Shown here in pieces: positions 8,587 through 17,598 of a stretch of DNA of 64,000 bases (the stretch's first letter is position 1; each line of letters begins with the position of its first letter). The DNA comes from Allostella vacuolata (GTDB lineage: Bacteria; Pseudomonadota; Alphaproteobacteria; ATCC43930; Allostellaceae): the NCBI GenBank assembly GCA_006739055.1, contig AP019702.1, positions 3,435,388 to 3,499,387 on the forward strand. The letters are read 5' to 3'. Position numbers and translations under genes: made by a program. Under the pieces are notes generated by a model, which was given only the letters and a program-made list of their open reading frames with translations, did no database searches and had not been told where the DNA came from.

Positions 8587-9282
8587 TCAGAAGCGCGTCG
8601 GCGGATCCCGCACCGAGCGGATACCGCCTGGCATGGTGGAGCCCGGCATGGTGGACCCGGGGGCGGCCGCCACCGGCTCGGGTGCCGGGCTGCCGCTCAG
8701 CCAGCGGCCGATGCGGCGGAAGATCCGGATCATCACCCGCACCAGCTTCGGCAGCAGCCAGATCACCAGGGCGACGAAGGCCACCATCAGGACGATGAAG
8801 ACGGCCGGATGGTTGAAGGCGGTCCACAGGCCGGCGAAGACCGCCACGTCCTCCGCGACCGAGGCGCCCCAGTTGGTGAAGGGCTCGGGCGAGGTGTTGA
8901 TGACCAGGCGCGCCGCCGCCTTGGTCGCGTGGCTGGCCGTCGCCAGGGTGCCGCCGACCAGGCCCGCCGCCAGCCCGATCGAGGGATCGATGCTCCAGGC
9001 CGAACCCGCCGCCAGCAGGGCGCCCGCGGGGATGCGCACGAAGGTGTGCAGCGCATCCCAGCCGCTGTCGACCCCCGGCACCTTGTCGGCCACGAACTCG
9101 ACCATGTACATGAGCCCGGCCGCCAGGATGACGATCGGCGAGGCGAGAATCTGGAGATCGGGCGGCAGCTCCATCGCCCCCGTCGCCCCCATGAGGCCGA
9201 GGCTCAGGATGGCGGCATAGAGGTTGATGCCGCTCGCCCAGCCGACGCCGAGCGTCAGAGCGATTGCCGATACGGGGTCCAT
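8587..9282 (-). CDS. DUF4126 membrane protein
   Basis: The 231-residue protein begins MDPVSAIALTLGVGWASGIN and has about five hydrophobic segments, with the DUF4126-like pattern of an ASGINLYA motif, VEFVADKVPGVDSGWDALHT and the helix pair GGTLATASHATKAAARLVIN. The tail after residue 205 is Pro/Gly-rich and probably disordered, with a repeated GSTMP. GGGGAGGG lies about five bases upstream of the ATG at 9282. It is a single gene divergent from the amidase. The function of DUF4126 is not established. Confidence 0.8.
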   Translation of the reverse strand: MDPVSAIALTLGVGWASGINLYAAILSLGLMGATGAMELPPDLQILASPIVILAAGLMYMVEFVADKVPGVDSGWDALHTFVRIPAGALLAAGSAWSIDPSIGLAAGLVGGTLATASHATKAAARLVINTSPEPFTNWGASVAEDVAVFAGLWTAFNHPAVFIVLMVAFVALVIWLLPKLVRVMIRIFRRIGRWLSGSPAPEPVAAAPGSTMPGSTMPGGIRSVRDPPTRF

Positions 9283-9432
9283 CCGGGCCCTCCCCTGCTT
9301 AGGCGTGTGTCCGTCCGCGGCCGGCAGAATAGCACGCCCCGGACAACGGCCGGCGTTGCTGCGCATTCCGCTGCGGGGATAGGATCGCCCGCCATCCGCC
9401 GCGCGCCGCCCAACAGCTCCCCCGAGGAACCG

Positions 9433-10887
9433 ATGCAGGATCTCCCGTTCCGCTCCGCCAAGGAGCTCGCCAGCCTCGTCCGCCGCAAGAAGGTGGGCGC
9501 CCTCGAGCTGCTCGACCTCTATCTGTCGCGCATCGAGACGCACAATCCGGCCCTCAACGCGGTGGTGGCGCTGGATGTCGAGGGCGCGCGCAAGCGGGCG
9601 AAGGCGGCCGACCGGGCGCTCGCCAAGGGCAAGCCCTGGGGCCCGCTGCACGGCGTGCCGATGACGATCAAGGAATCCTTCGACGTCAAGGGCATGCCGA
9701 CCACCTGGGGCCTGCCCGCCTACGCCGACAACATCGCGCCGCGCAACTCGGTGACGGCCGAGCGCATGGAGGCGGCGGGCGTCGTCATCTTCGGCAAGAC
9801 CAACGTGCCGTCGTGGCTGGCCGACTGGCAGAGCTACAACCCCGTCTACGGCACCTGCAACAATCCCTGGGACCTGTCGAAGACGCCGGGCGGCTCGTCG
9901 GGCGGCTCGGCCGCGGTGCTGGCCGCCGGCCTGACCGGGATCGACGCCGGCAGCGACATCGGCGCCTCGATCCGCAACCCCGCCCATTATTGCGGCGTCT
10001 ACGGCCACAAGCCGACCATGGACATCTGCGCCGGCCGCGGCCAGGCGCTGCCCGGCGTGCTGTCCGGGTCCGACATCGCCGTGGTCGGGCCGATGGCGCG
10101 CTCCGCCGACGACCTGGACATCGCGCTCACCGCCATGGCCGGGCCGGATTCGATCGAGGCCGGAGCCTGGCAGCTCCGCCTGCCGCCCTGCAAGAAGAAG
10201 GCGCTGAAGGATTTCCGCGTCGCGGTCGTGCTCGACGACCCGAACGGCGAGGTCGACCGCGAGATCCAGGACCGGCTGCAGGAGCTGGCGACCTTCCTGT
10301 CGAAGAAGATGAAGGTGAAGGTCGCCGACTCCGGCCCCGACATCGACACGACCGAGGCGCACCGCATCTACATCCACCTGCTGCGCATGGCGACCTGCGG
10401 CCGGCAGACGGACGAGGATTTCGCCCGCAACACCGCCATCGCCCAGGCGCTGCCGGCCGAGGACGACAGCTACTATGCCCGGATGATGCGGGCCAACACC
10501 GGCTCGCACCGCGACTGGCTGGCCTGGAACGAGAAGCGCCGCCACCTGCAATGGGCCTGGCACGAGTTCTTCCAGAGCTACGACATCCTGCTCTGCCCTG
10601 CGGCCTCCACCACCGCCTTCGCCCACAACCACGAGGGCAACCGCTGGGACCAGAAGATCATCGTCAACGGCAAGCCGGTCTCGGTCATCGACCAGATGTT
10701 CTGGGCGGGCTATCCAGGCGTCGTCTACCTGCCGGCGACGGTGGCGCCGGCCGGCCTCAGCCCGAGCGGCCTGCCGATCGGCGTGCAGATCGTCGGGCCC
10801 TTCGGCGGCGATCGCAGCACCATCCGCTTCGCCCAGCTCCTGGCGAAGGAGTGGCACGGCTACGAGCCGCCGCCGGGCTACCTCTGA
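9433..10887 (+). CDS. Amidase (amidase signature family)
   Basis: The 484-residue enzyme has the amidase signature triad: Lys80 in GVPMTIKES, the GGSSGGSAA loop at about 153-161 that supplies the cis-serine, and the nucleophile Ser179 in GSDIGASIRNPAHYCG. Length and order match family members such as AmiA-type amidases rather than GatA. It hydrolyses a carboxamide to acid and ammonia in the cytoplasm; no signal peptide is visible. GAGGAA sits just before the ATG at 9433. Several longer readings upstream run through the divergent DUF4126 gene and are artefacts. A strong hairpin follows the stop. Confidence 0.9.
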   Translation: MQDLPFRSAKELASLVRRKKVGALELLDLYLSRIETHNPALNAVVALDVEGARKRAKAADRALAKGKPWGPLHGVPMTIKESFDVKGMPTTWGLPAYADNIAPRNSVTAERMEAAGVVIFGKTNVPSWLADWQSYNPVYGTCNNPWDLSKTPGGSSGGSAAVLAAGLTGIDAGSDIGASIRNPAHYCGVYGHKPTMDICAGRGQALPGVLSGSDIAVVGPMARSADDLDIALTAMAGPDSIEAGAWQLRLPPCKKKALKDFRVAVVLDDPNGEVDREIQDRLQELATFLSKKMKVKVADSGPDIDTTEAHRIYIHLLRMATCGRQTDEDFARNTAIAQALPAEDDSYYARMMRANTGSHRDWLAWNEKRRHLQWAWHEFFQSYDILLCPAASTTAFAHNHEGNRWDQKIIVNGKPVSVIDQMFWAGYPGVVYLPATVAPAGLSPSGLPIGVQIVGPFGGDRSTIRFAQLLAKEWHGYEPPPGYL

Positions 10888-10893
10888 GCCGCC

Positions 10894-10919
10894 GCCGGCC
10901 GGGGTCATCCCCGGCCGGC
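10894..10919. terminator. Bidirectional terminator-like hairpin between convergent genes
   Basis: A perfect 11-bp stem GCCGGCCGGGG / CCCCGGCCGGC with a TCAT loop fills the 33-base gap between the amidase and hydroxyacid oxidase stops. No T-run follows on either strand, but the position suits a two-way terminator. Confidence 0.65.
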
Positions 10920-10920
10920 T

Positions 10921-12057
10921 TCAGGCGCGGATGGCGGCAGGGCCGATCGCGGCGAGGTCGCGGCAGCCGGTCAGCGCCATGGCGACCTCCAGCTCGGCGC
11001 GCAGCAGGTGCAGGACATGGGTCACCCCGACCGGTCCCGCCGCCGCCAGGCCATGGACATAGGGACGGCCGACCAGGACGGCACTCGCCCCCAGCGCCAG
11101 GGCGGCGAACACGTCGCTGCCGCGGCGGATGCCGCCGTCCAGCAGCAGCGGCACCCGGCCGGCCACCGCGGACGCGATCTCCGGCAGGACCGCGATCGTC
11201 GCCGGCTGCGGGTCGAGCGCGCGGCCGCCATGGTTGGAGACGATGATGCCGTCCGCGCCATGGGCGATGGCCAGCTCCGCATCCTCGGCCGTCATGATCC
11301 CCTTGAGCAGCAGCGGTAGCCGGGTCTGCCGGCGCAGCCGGTCGAGGTCGGCCCAGGTGGGAGCGGCGTCGAGCATCGGCGTGCCCAGCAGCACCGGCGC
11401 CCCGGCCTGCCCGCCGCCCGGCGGCGGGGGGCGCATGCCGCGCAGGTTGACCGCCTCGATCCCGCACGGCATGGCGAATCCGGCCCGCTGCTCGCGGTTG
11501 CGCACGCCGTTGACCGGGGCATCCACCGTCACCACCAGGGCACGGTATCCCGCCGCCTCGGCGCGCTGCACCAGGTCGCGGGTGAAGGCGCGGTCCGGCT
11601 GGATGTAGAGCTGGAACCAGGGCGCTACCGCCGCCTCCCGCGCCAGCACCTCCAGCCCGACGCTGGCCTGGGTGCTGACCACCATCCCGGCCCGCATGGC
11701 CGACGCCGCCAGCATGGTCGCGCGCTCGCCGTCGGGATGGAACAGCTTCTGGAAGGCGACCGGCGCCAGCAGGATGGGATAGTCGTAGACATGCCCGAAC
11801 AGCGCCACGCGGGTGTCGCCGCCGGAGAGGTCGCGCAGCACCCGGCCGCGCAGCATCAGGCGCCGGAATCCATCCCGGTTCTCCGCCAGCGTCCGCTCGT
11901 CGGCCGCACCGCCATCGAGATAGGCCCAGGCCCCCTCCTCCACGCGCTCCCGCGCATAAGGCTCGTAGTCCGCGACCGCGGCGATCGCGGGCGGGATCTG
12001 CTGCAGCTTCGGCAGCGGCGGCCGGGGCGGGGCGGTATCTGGGTTCCGGTGCGGCAT
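10921..12057 (-). CDS. FMN-dependent alpha-hydroxy acid oxidase/dehydrogenase
   Basis: The 378-residue TIM-barrel flavoprotein has the family pattern: AYLDGGAADERTL near the N-terminus, WFQLYIQPDR, VVTVDAPVNGVRNRE, the active-site SNHGGRALDPQPA with the catalytic His and Arg, and the phosphate-binding DGGIRRGSDVFAALALGA and VGRPYVHGL. It would oxidise an L-2-hydroxy acid (lactate, mandelate, glycolate or similar) to the 2-oxo acid; the protein looks soluble, with no membrane anchor. There is no adjacent lactate permease or regulator, so the substrate is not indicated by context. It is convergent with the amidase. Confidence 0.9.
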   Translation of the reverse strand: MPHRNPDTAPPRPPLPKLQQIPPAIAAVADYEPYARERVEEGAWAYLDGGAADERTLAENRDGFRRLMLRGRVLRDLSGGDTRVALFGHVYDYPILLAPVAFQKLFHPDGERATMLAASAMRAGMVVSTQASVGLEVLAREAAVAPWFQLYIQPDRAFTRDLVQRAEAAGYRALVVTVDAPVNGVRNREQRAGFAMPCGIEAVNLRGMRPPPPGGGQAGAPVLLGTPMLDAAPTWADLDRLRRQTRLPLLLKGIMTAEDAELAIAHGADGIIVSNHGGRALDPQPATIAVLPEIASAVAGRVPLLLDGGIRRGSDVFAALALGASAVLVGRPYVHGLAAAGPVGVTHVLHLLRAELEVAMALTGCRDLAAIGPAAIRA

Positions 12058-12154
12058 GGCCCCATCTTATATCCGGTCCTGCGAGTCAGTCGCGGTCGTG
12101 CCGGCGCAGGACTGCTATGCTCGGCCGTTCAACGCGCAGTCGAGGTATCCCCGC

Positions 12155-12595
12155 ATGTCCACCGACCATGCCTCCGTCGCCGCCTTCTTCGACCGCTGGA
12201 CGGACCTGGTCCGCGCCGTGGACTTCGCCACCGCGCGGGCGATGTTCGACGAGAAGCTGGTGGGATTCGGGACCTATGCCGACATCGTCGTCGGGCTCGA
12301 CACGGTGATCGACGGGCAGTGGCGCAAAGTGTGGCCGAAGATCGCCGACTTCCGCTTCCGCACCGAGGCGCTGCACGCGGACCTGTCGTCGGACCGGCTG
12401 ATGGCGGTGGCGGTGCTGCCCTGGTCCTCGACCGGCTTCCGGGAGGACGGGTCGGCGTTCGAGCGCAACGGGCGGGCCACCGTCACCCTGCGCCGGGATG
12501 CGGTGGACGGCCCCTGGCGGGGCGTCCACACGCACCTGTCGCTCAATCGCGGGACGCCCGACGTCTCCTGGGGGCGCCCCACGATGGTCGCCTAG
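12155..12595 (+). CDS. Nuclear transport factor 2-like (SnoaL/DUF4440-type) protein
   Basis: The 146-residue protein reads as an alpha+beta cone-barrel NTF2-like domain: an N-terminal helix ASVAAFFDRWTDLVRAVDF, MFDEKLVGFGTYADIV, then beta strands ending in GPWRGVHTHLSLNRG. Such small proteins often act as a calcium/calmodulin kinase-like oligomer domain or an isomerase-like pocket; this one has no assigned reaction. The ATG at 12155 is preferred, with GAGG about nine bases upstream; an ATG near 12056 would overlap the divergent oxidase gene. It converges with the iron-binding protein gene with 10 bases between stops. Confidence 0.75.
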   Translation: MSTDHASVAAFFDRWTDLVRAVDFATARAMFDEKLVGFGTYADIVVGLDTVIDGQWRKVWPKIADFRFRTEALHADLSSDRLMAVAVLPWSSTGFREDGSAFERNGRATVTLRRDAVDGPWRGVHTHLSLNRGTPDVSWGRPTMVA

Positions 12596-12605
12596 CCGGA
12601 ACGGC

Positions 12606-13628
12606 CTACCGCCAGCCGGCCCGGTCCATGATCTTCAGCGCCTCGGCGCTGTTCTTGGCGAAGGTCTTGGCGTTGAGATCATCCGCCTTGAACTGGCCCC
12701 AGCTGACCAGGGTCGGGTGGACCTCGGCGCCGGAGACGGCCGGATACTCGTAGTTGCCGAGCGCGAAGATCTTCTGCGCCGCCGGCGAGGCCAGGTATTC
12801 CAGGAACTTCACCGAGGCCTCGCGGTTCGGCGAGTGCTTGCACACGCCGGCGCCGCTGATGTTGACATGGGTGCCGCGGCCGTTCTGGTTGGGGAAGAAC
12901 ACCCCGACCTTGTCCGCCACCGCCTTGTCCTCGGGCTTCTTGGAGTTCACCAGGCGCGCCAGATAATAGGTGTTGGAGATGGCGATATCGCCCTCGCCCG
13001 CCGCGGCACCCTTGATCTGGTCGGTGTCGCCGCCGCGCGGGGGGCGGGCGAAGTTCGCCGCGAAGCCCTTGGCCCAGGCTTCCGTCTTCTCGGGGCCGTT
13101 GGCGGCGAGGATCGAGCCGGTCAGCGACAGGTTGTAGATGTTGGTCGAGCTGCGCATCAGGATGCGGCCCTTCCACTTGGGATCGGCCAGGTCCTCGTAG
13201 GTCGAGAGGTCGGCCGGCTTCACCTTGTCCTTGTTGTAGACGATGACGCGCGCGCGCTTGGAGAAGCCGTACCACTGCCCGCCCGGGTCCCGTAGCGCGG
13301 CCGGGATCTTCTCCTCCAGCACCGCGGACTTGATGGGCTGGTAGATGCCCTGGTCCTCGGCGGCCTGGAGGCGGCCGGCATCGACCGTCACGAACACGTC
13401 GCAGGGGCTGTTGACGCCCTCGGCCTTGATGCGCTCGATCAGCTTCTCGGCCGTGTCCTCCACCAGCTTGACCTTGAAGCCGGTCTGCTTGGTGAAGCCC
13501 TCGTAAAGGGCATTGTCGGTATCGTAGTGGCGGGCCGTGTAGAGATGCAGGTCGGCCGCCGCCGCCGGTACCGCCACACCCATCACCATCGACGCCATCA
13601 TCGCCGCGAGGCTGCTCTGTCGCATCAT
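12606..13628 (-). CDS. Fe(3+) ABC transporter substrate-binding protein (FutA/AfuA type)
   Basis: The 340-residue protein has a Sec signal peptide ending at AAAADLHLYTARHYDTD and the ferric-binding fold seen in FutA/IdiA/AfuA, including TGFKVKLVEDTAEKLIERI, a hinge region, and the tyrosine-rich AISNTYYLARLVNS segment that supplies iron ligands. It captures ferric iron in the periplasm for an ABC importer. No permease or ATPase gene is next to it, so the transporter partner must be elsewhere. It begins 39 bases after the DUF2332 stop on the same strand, but functional linkage is doubtful. Confidence 0.88.
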   Translation of the reverse strand: MMRQSSLAAMMASMVMGVAVPAAAADLHLYTARHYDTDNALYEGFTKQTGFKVKLVEDTAEKLIERIKAEGVNSPCDVFVTVDAGRLQAAEDQGIYQPIKSAVLEEKIPAALRDPGGQWYGFSKRARVIVYNKDKVKPADLSTYEDLADPKWKGRILMRSSTNIYNLSLTGSILAANGPEKTEAWAKGFAANFARPPRGGDTDQIKGAAAGEGDIAISNTYYLARLVNSKKPEDKAVADKVGVFFPNQNGRGTHVNISGAGVCKHSPNREASVKFLEYLASPAAQKIFALGNYEYPAVSGAEVHPTLVSWGQFKADDLNAKTFAKNSAEALKIMDRAGWR

Positions 13629-13667
13629 CCCTCCCCATCGAAAACGGCGCCGGCCGGCGCCCGATGG

Positions 13668-14729
13668 CTAGGAATTAGTCCGCCCACCCTGCGAGTGCAA
13701 GTAACTCTCATGGTCGACAGGCCCGTCGGCTATCCAGTCGAGGGCCGTCCCGTGCGGGTCGGTCCAGGCGCACGGCTGCCCGTCGACGCTCAGCAGGAAG
13801 CGTCCGGCGGCGGGCGGCGGCCCGGCCCGGGCGGCGATCGCCGGCAGGACGCGGGGCGATTCGTTGGCGATCCAGCGCGCACGGAGGCCGGCGACCGTCG
13901 CGGCGAATGCATCCCGGTCGGCGGTGGACGCGACGTAGGACAGGACGGCGGTATGGAAGACGACCAGCGTCGCATCGGGCGGCGCATCGGCCGCCAGTGC
14001 CGCTAGGTCGTGGCGCAGGTCGCCCGCCACCACCCGCGGCCGCTGCCGGGCGGCCACCGCGAGCGCGGCCTGCAGGCGCGCCAGCCGTTCGGTCTGCTCG
14101 GGCCAGACCAGCGTCTCCAGCCACGACACGTCCTCGGCATCGGTCGCGTCGAGCGGGTTGAGGTCGAGGCCGGCCCGCCAGGCGACCTGCGGCGGCCCAT
14201 CGGGCAATGGCGTCGCCGGGTCGGCCCGGCAGCGCAGAACCGGGGCGTCGCGACAGGCGGCCGCGATCCGGTGCCCCGGGCCGCCGTCGCCATGGTAGTC
14301 GTAGCCGTAGAAGTCCGGCAGCAGGCACAGGCCGGCCGACGCCCCGACCTCGATCAGGGCGAGCGGCTGCGGCAGCCGGGCCAGGACCGGCAGCAGGGTG
14401 GCGCAGCGCCCCGCCTCGTTGGTCTGGGTCGAGCGCCGTCGCATCAGCGCGGCCAGGGCCGCAGGCCGGTCGAGCAGGGTGCGCCGGAACGTCGTCCAGC
14501 CGTCCGGGGTGCCGAACAGGTGCCGGCTGGCCGCCAGCAGCAGGTTCGGCTGCCGCTTGTCCGGCGGCAGCGTCCGCAGGAACGCGATCACCGCCGGATC
14601 GTCCGCCACCCCGCGGGCCAGTTCCTCATAGAGGGGCGACCGCCCCCGCGCCTCCTCGTCGGCGAAGCGCCGATAGGCAGCCGCGATCTCCGGCATGGGG
14701 TCGCGAGGGCCGGGCCGGTCGCCGGTCAC
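13668..14729 (-). CDS. DUF2332 family protein
   Basis: The 353-residue protein resembles DUF2332 proteins: an N-terminal helical part with SPLYEELARGVADDP, DKRQPNLLLAASRHL, and a central segment LALIEVGASAGLCLLPDFYGY that looks like motif I of an S-adenosylmethionine-dependent methyltransferase. A later strand VVAGDLRHDLAAL and VVFHTAVLSYV fit the same fold. The function of the family is not established. The start is a GTG at 14729 that overlaps the phospholipase D stop as GTGA; an in-frame ATG at 14696 is the alternative. Coupling with the upstream gene suggests a shared role. Confidence 0.8.
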   Translation of the reverse strand: MTGDRPGPRDPMPEIAAAYRRFADEEARGRSPLYEELARGVADDPAVIAFLRTLPPDKRQPNLLLAASRHLFGTPDGWTTFRRTLLDRPAALAALMRRRSTQTNEAGRCATLLPVLARLPQPLALIEVGASAGLCLLPDFYGYDYHGDGGPGHRIAAACRDAPVLRCRADPATPLPDGPPQVAWRAGLDLNPLDATDAEDVSWLETLVWPEQTERLARLQAALAVAARQRPRVVAGDLRHDLAALAADAPPDATLVVFHTAVLSYVASTADRDAFAATVAGLRARWIANESPRVLPAIAARAGPPPAAGRFLLSVDGQPCAWTDPHGTALDWIADGPVDHESYLHSQGGRTNS

Positions 14730-16369
14730 AGCAGCCACTCGATCGGCAGCATCGCGAGGACGGCGACCGTGGCGCGCTTCCACACGGTCGTGCCGGGTTC
14801 GGCCGCGTGGCGCACCAGCTGGCCGTCGCGCCATTCGGTCCAGTAGAGCGAGCCGTCGCCGGCCAGATGGACCTGGTAGGCGCTGGCCCGGACGCCGTCG
14901 ACGAAGATCCCGTCGACGCGACGCGCCAGGTTCTCGCTCTCGATCACGAAGCCGAGCTCCGTATTGAGCTTGTCCGAGCGCGGATCGAAGTTGAACGAGC
15001 CGATGAAGGCGCGGCGACCGTCGACGGAGATGGTCTTCGCGTGGAGGCTCGATCCCGAGAGCCCTATCCGGGCGGCGCTGCCCGTCGAGCCGGAACCGAC
15101 ACCCGCCGCACCCGTCGGGGTGGAACCACCGGCCAATCCCCGCCCCTGCAGCCAGCGGTGCCGGCTCCAGGGCCGGGCGCGGCGGCGCGGCCGCGGCGGC
15201 GCTGCGGACCGCCGCGTCTCGTAGATCGTCACGCCCATCTTGAGCAGCGGCCGGCGATGCTTGGCATAGCCGGCATGGACCGCCGCCACGTCGGTCGCCT
15301 CCAGCGAGTTGGTCAGGACGCTGATCCGCACCCCGCGCGCCGCCATCTCTGCGAAGGATGCGACACCGGCCGCGGTCGGGACGAAATAGGGCGAGACGAT
15401 CTTGAGGTCGCCTGCCGGCGCCCCCAGCGCCCTGCGCAGCTTGTAGCCGACCCGGGTTCGCGGCGCCGCCAGCCCCAGCCCCTTGGCAGGGTCGTCGCTC
15501 AGCATGCGCGTCGGCGCCCATTCCATCGCCAGCCGTCCTTCGAGCAGTTCATGCACGAACGACGAGTGGTCGATCGCGTCGGCGAAGGCCGCAAGCTTCG
15601 GATGCCGCTCGGCCAGGGCCGCGCGCGACAGGTTCCGGGCCAGCCGGGCGGGATCGCCCGGCGGCAGCAGACGGTCGGCCGGGTAGGCCGACGCGCTCGC
15701 CCAGTAGCGCCGGAATTCGGCCGCCACCTCGTCCGCGACCACGCCCACGCCCAGGACGTCGAGATCGGCGAACAGCAGGCCCGGCGCCGCCCCGAAATAC
15801 TCGTCGCCGATGTTGCGGCCGCCGATGATCGTCGCCTGGCCGTCGGCCGTGAACGACTTGTTGTGCATGCGGCGGTTGAGACGGGAGAAGTCGGTCAGGT
15901 AGCCGAGCAGCCGCGGCCAGCGGATGACGAACGGATTGAACAGCCGGACATCGACGTTGGGGTGCGCATCGAGCGCCGCCAGGATGCCGTCGAGACCGAC
16001 CGTGTTGTTGTCGTCCAGCAGCAGCCGGACCCGCACGCCGCGGTCGGCCGCGGCCAGCAGCGCACCGAACAGCAGGCTGCCCGTCATGTCGTTGCGCCAC
16101 AGATAATACTGCACGTCGAGGGTGCGCTCGGCTGCCTCCGCCAGCAGGATGCGGGCGGCGAAGGCGTCCTCGCCGTCCGCCAGCGGGCGAATGCCGGACT
16201 TGCCGCGGTTGGCCGCCACCCGGGCGCATATCGCCCGCCCGAGCCGGGTGTCGCTGGTGTCCGCGGGCCACGGCAGCAACTCGCGATGACCCTGCGCCGG
16301 CAGCCGCCACAGCCAGCGGACGAGCACCAGCCCGGCGAGCGGCACGAGGACGACGAGCAGCCATTCCAT
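14726..16369 (-). CDS. Phospholipase D family / cardiolipin synthase-like protein
   Basis: The 547-residue protein has an N-terminal membrane anchor (residues 1-22) and two HKD motifs: HNKSFTADGQATIIGGRN from His169 and HAKTISVDGRRAFIGSFNFD from His443. Two HKD motifs in one chain form one active site for phosphatidyl transfer or phosphodiester hydrolysis. Between them, around residues 380-435, lies a low-complexity Arg/Pro- then Gly/Ser-rich stretch (RPRRRARPWSRHRWLQGRG and following), longer than the loop usual there. It sits between an acyl-CoA dehydrogenase and DUF2332, overlapping the latter by GTGA. A phospholipid-remodelling role is likely. Confidence 0.87.
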   Translation of the reverse strand: MEWLLVVLVPLAGLVLVRWLWRLPAQGHRELLPWPADTSDTRLGRAICARVAANRGKSGIRPLADGEDAFAARILLAEAAERTLDVQYYLWRNDMTGSLLFGALLAAADRGVRVRLLLDDNNTVGLDGILAALDAHPNVDVRLFNPFVIRWPRLLGYLTDFSRLNRRMHNKSFTADGQATIIGGRNIGDEYFGAAPGLLFADLDVLGVGVVADEVAAEFRRYWASASAYPADRLLPPGDPARLARNLSRAALAERHPKLAAFADAIDHSSFVHELLEGRLAMEWAPTRMLSDDPAKGLGLAAPRTRVGYKLRRALGAPAGDLKIVSPYFVPTAAGVASFAEMAARGVRISVLTNSLEATDVAAVHAGYAKHRRPLLKMGVTIYETRRSAAPPRPRRRARPWSRHRWLQGRGLAGGSTPTGAAGVGSGSTGSAARIGLSGSSLHAKTISVDGRRAFIGSFNFDPRSDKLNTELGFVIESENLARRVDGIFVDGVRASAYQVHLAGDGSLYWTEWRDGQLVRHAAEPGTTVWKRATVAVLAMLPIEWLL

Positions 16370-16396
16370 CGGGCGTCACGGCACCATCGCCCGGAC

Positions 16397-17575
16397 CTAC
16401 ACCGGGTTCCGCTGGATCAGCTGCCGGGCGATGATCAGGCGCTGCAGCTCGTTGGTGCCCTCGCCGATCACCAGCAGCGGCGCATCGCGGTAGAGGCGCT
16501 CGACCGGGAACTCCTTGGAGTAGCCGTAGCCGCCATGGACGCGCATCGCCTCCAGCGAGTTCTCGACCGCCGCCTCGCTGGCGAACAGCTTGGCCATCCC
16601 GGCCTCCATGTCGCAGCGCCGGCCGGCATCGTAGGCGGCCGCCGCCGCCCGGACCAGCAGGCGCGCCGCCTCCACCCGGGTCGCCATGTCGGCCAGCTTG
16701 ATCTGGATCGACTGGTGCTCGCAGATCGGCTTGCCGAAGGTCTTGCGGATCTGCGAGTAGCGCACGGATTCGTCGAGTGCGGCCTGGGCCACGCCGACGC
16801 CGCGGGCGGCGACGTTGATGCGCCCCAGCTCCAGCCCGCCCAGCGCGTGCTTCAGGCCCTCGCCCGGCACCCCGCCGACCAGGTTGTCGTGCGAGATGCG
16901 GTAGCCGTCGAAGACCAGCTCGGCGCTGTCGATGCCCTTGTAGCCGAGCTTCTCCAGCTTGCGGCTGGCCACGAACCCCTCCCCCTTCTCGGCGATGAAG
17001 AGCGACATGCCCTTGTGGCGCGGCTGCGCCTCCGGGTCGGTCTTCACCAGCACCGCGAAGGCATGGCCGTGGATGCCGTTGGAGATCCAGGTCTTGGTGC
17101 CGTCGATGACCCAGCCATTGCCGTCGGCGCGGGCCACGGTGCGGATCGCCTGCAGGTCGGTGCCGCAGTCGGGCTCGGTCAGGGCCAGCCCGCCGCGCAC
17201 CTCGCCGGACGCGAATTTCGGCAGGAACCGCTGCTTCTGGGCCTCGGTGCCGAAGCGCTGGACGGCGGCCGCCATGATCAGGTGCGAGTTGAAGATGCCG
17301 GACAGTGACATCCACACCGTCGACACCCGCTCGACCACCTGCGCGTAGGTCGATGCCGACAGGCCGAGACCGCCATATTCGGCCGCGATGGTGGCGCCGA
17401 ACAGGCCGAGCTCCTTCATCTTGCCGACGATCTCCTCGGGGTAGATGTCGTCATGCTCCAGATGGTGGACATGGGGCTTCACGTCGCGGTCGAGGAAGCG
17501 GCCGACGGAGTCGAGGATCAGCCGGTCCTGCTCGGCCGCGTCCTCCTGGTCGCGCGGGGTGGCGGTGGGGGCCAT
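16397..17575 (-). CDS. Acyl-CoA dehydrogenase
   Basis: The 392-residue flavoenzyme has the ACAD hallmarks: LALTEPDCGTDL, KTWISNGIHGHAFAV, the helical-bundle segment RKTFGKPICEHQSIQIKLADM, HGGYGYSKEFPVERLYRD and the catalytic-base region VIGEGTNELQRLIIARQL. It oxidises an acyl-CoA to the 2-enoyl-CoA, passing electrons to ETF. The start at 17575 follows the MaoC-type gene by 23 bases on the same strand. A dehydrogenase next to an enoyl-CoA hydratase-fold protein fits a short acyl-CoA degradation unit; chain specificity cannot be read from sequence alone. Confidence 0.92.
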   Translation of the reverse strand: MAPTATPRDQEDAAEQDRLILDSVGRFLDRDVKPHVHHLEHDDIYPEEIVGKMKELGLFGATIAAEYGGLGLSASTYAQVVERVSTVWMSLSGIFNSHLIMAAAVQRFGTEAQKQRFLPKFASGEVRGGLALTEPDCGTDLQAIRTVARADGNGWVIDGTKTWISNGIHGHAFAVLVKTDPEAQPRHKGMSLFIAEKGEGFVASRKLEKLGYKGIDSAELVFDGYRISHDNLVGGVPGEGLKHALGGLELGRINVAARGVGVAQAALDESVRYSQIRKTFGKPICEHQSIQIKLADMATRVEAARLLVRAAAAAYDAGRRCDMEAGMAKLFASEAAVENSLEAMRVHGGYGYSKEFPVERLYRDAPLLVIGEGTNELQRLIIARQLIQRNPV

Positions 17576-17598
17576 GCCGGATTCTCCGTTTCTGCGGG

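Noticed and set aside
8587-10908. 773-residue minus-strand frame
   Set aside because: Only its last 231 residues (DUF4126) are real; the rest is antisense to the amidase.
14207-17308. 1033-residue open frame on the plus strand
   Set aside because: It is antisense to DUF2332, phospholipase D and acyl-CoA dehydrogenase, each with clear motifs; the frame has no recognisable domain.
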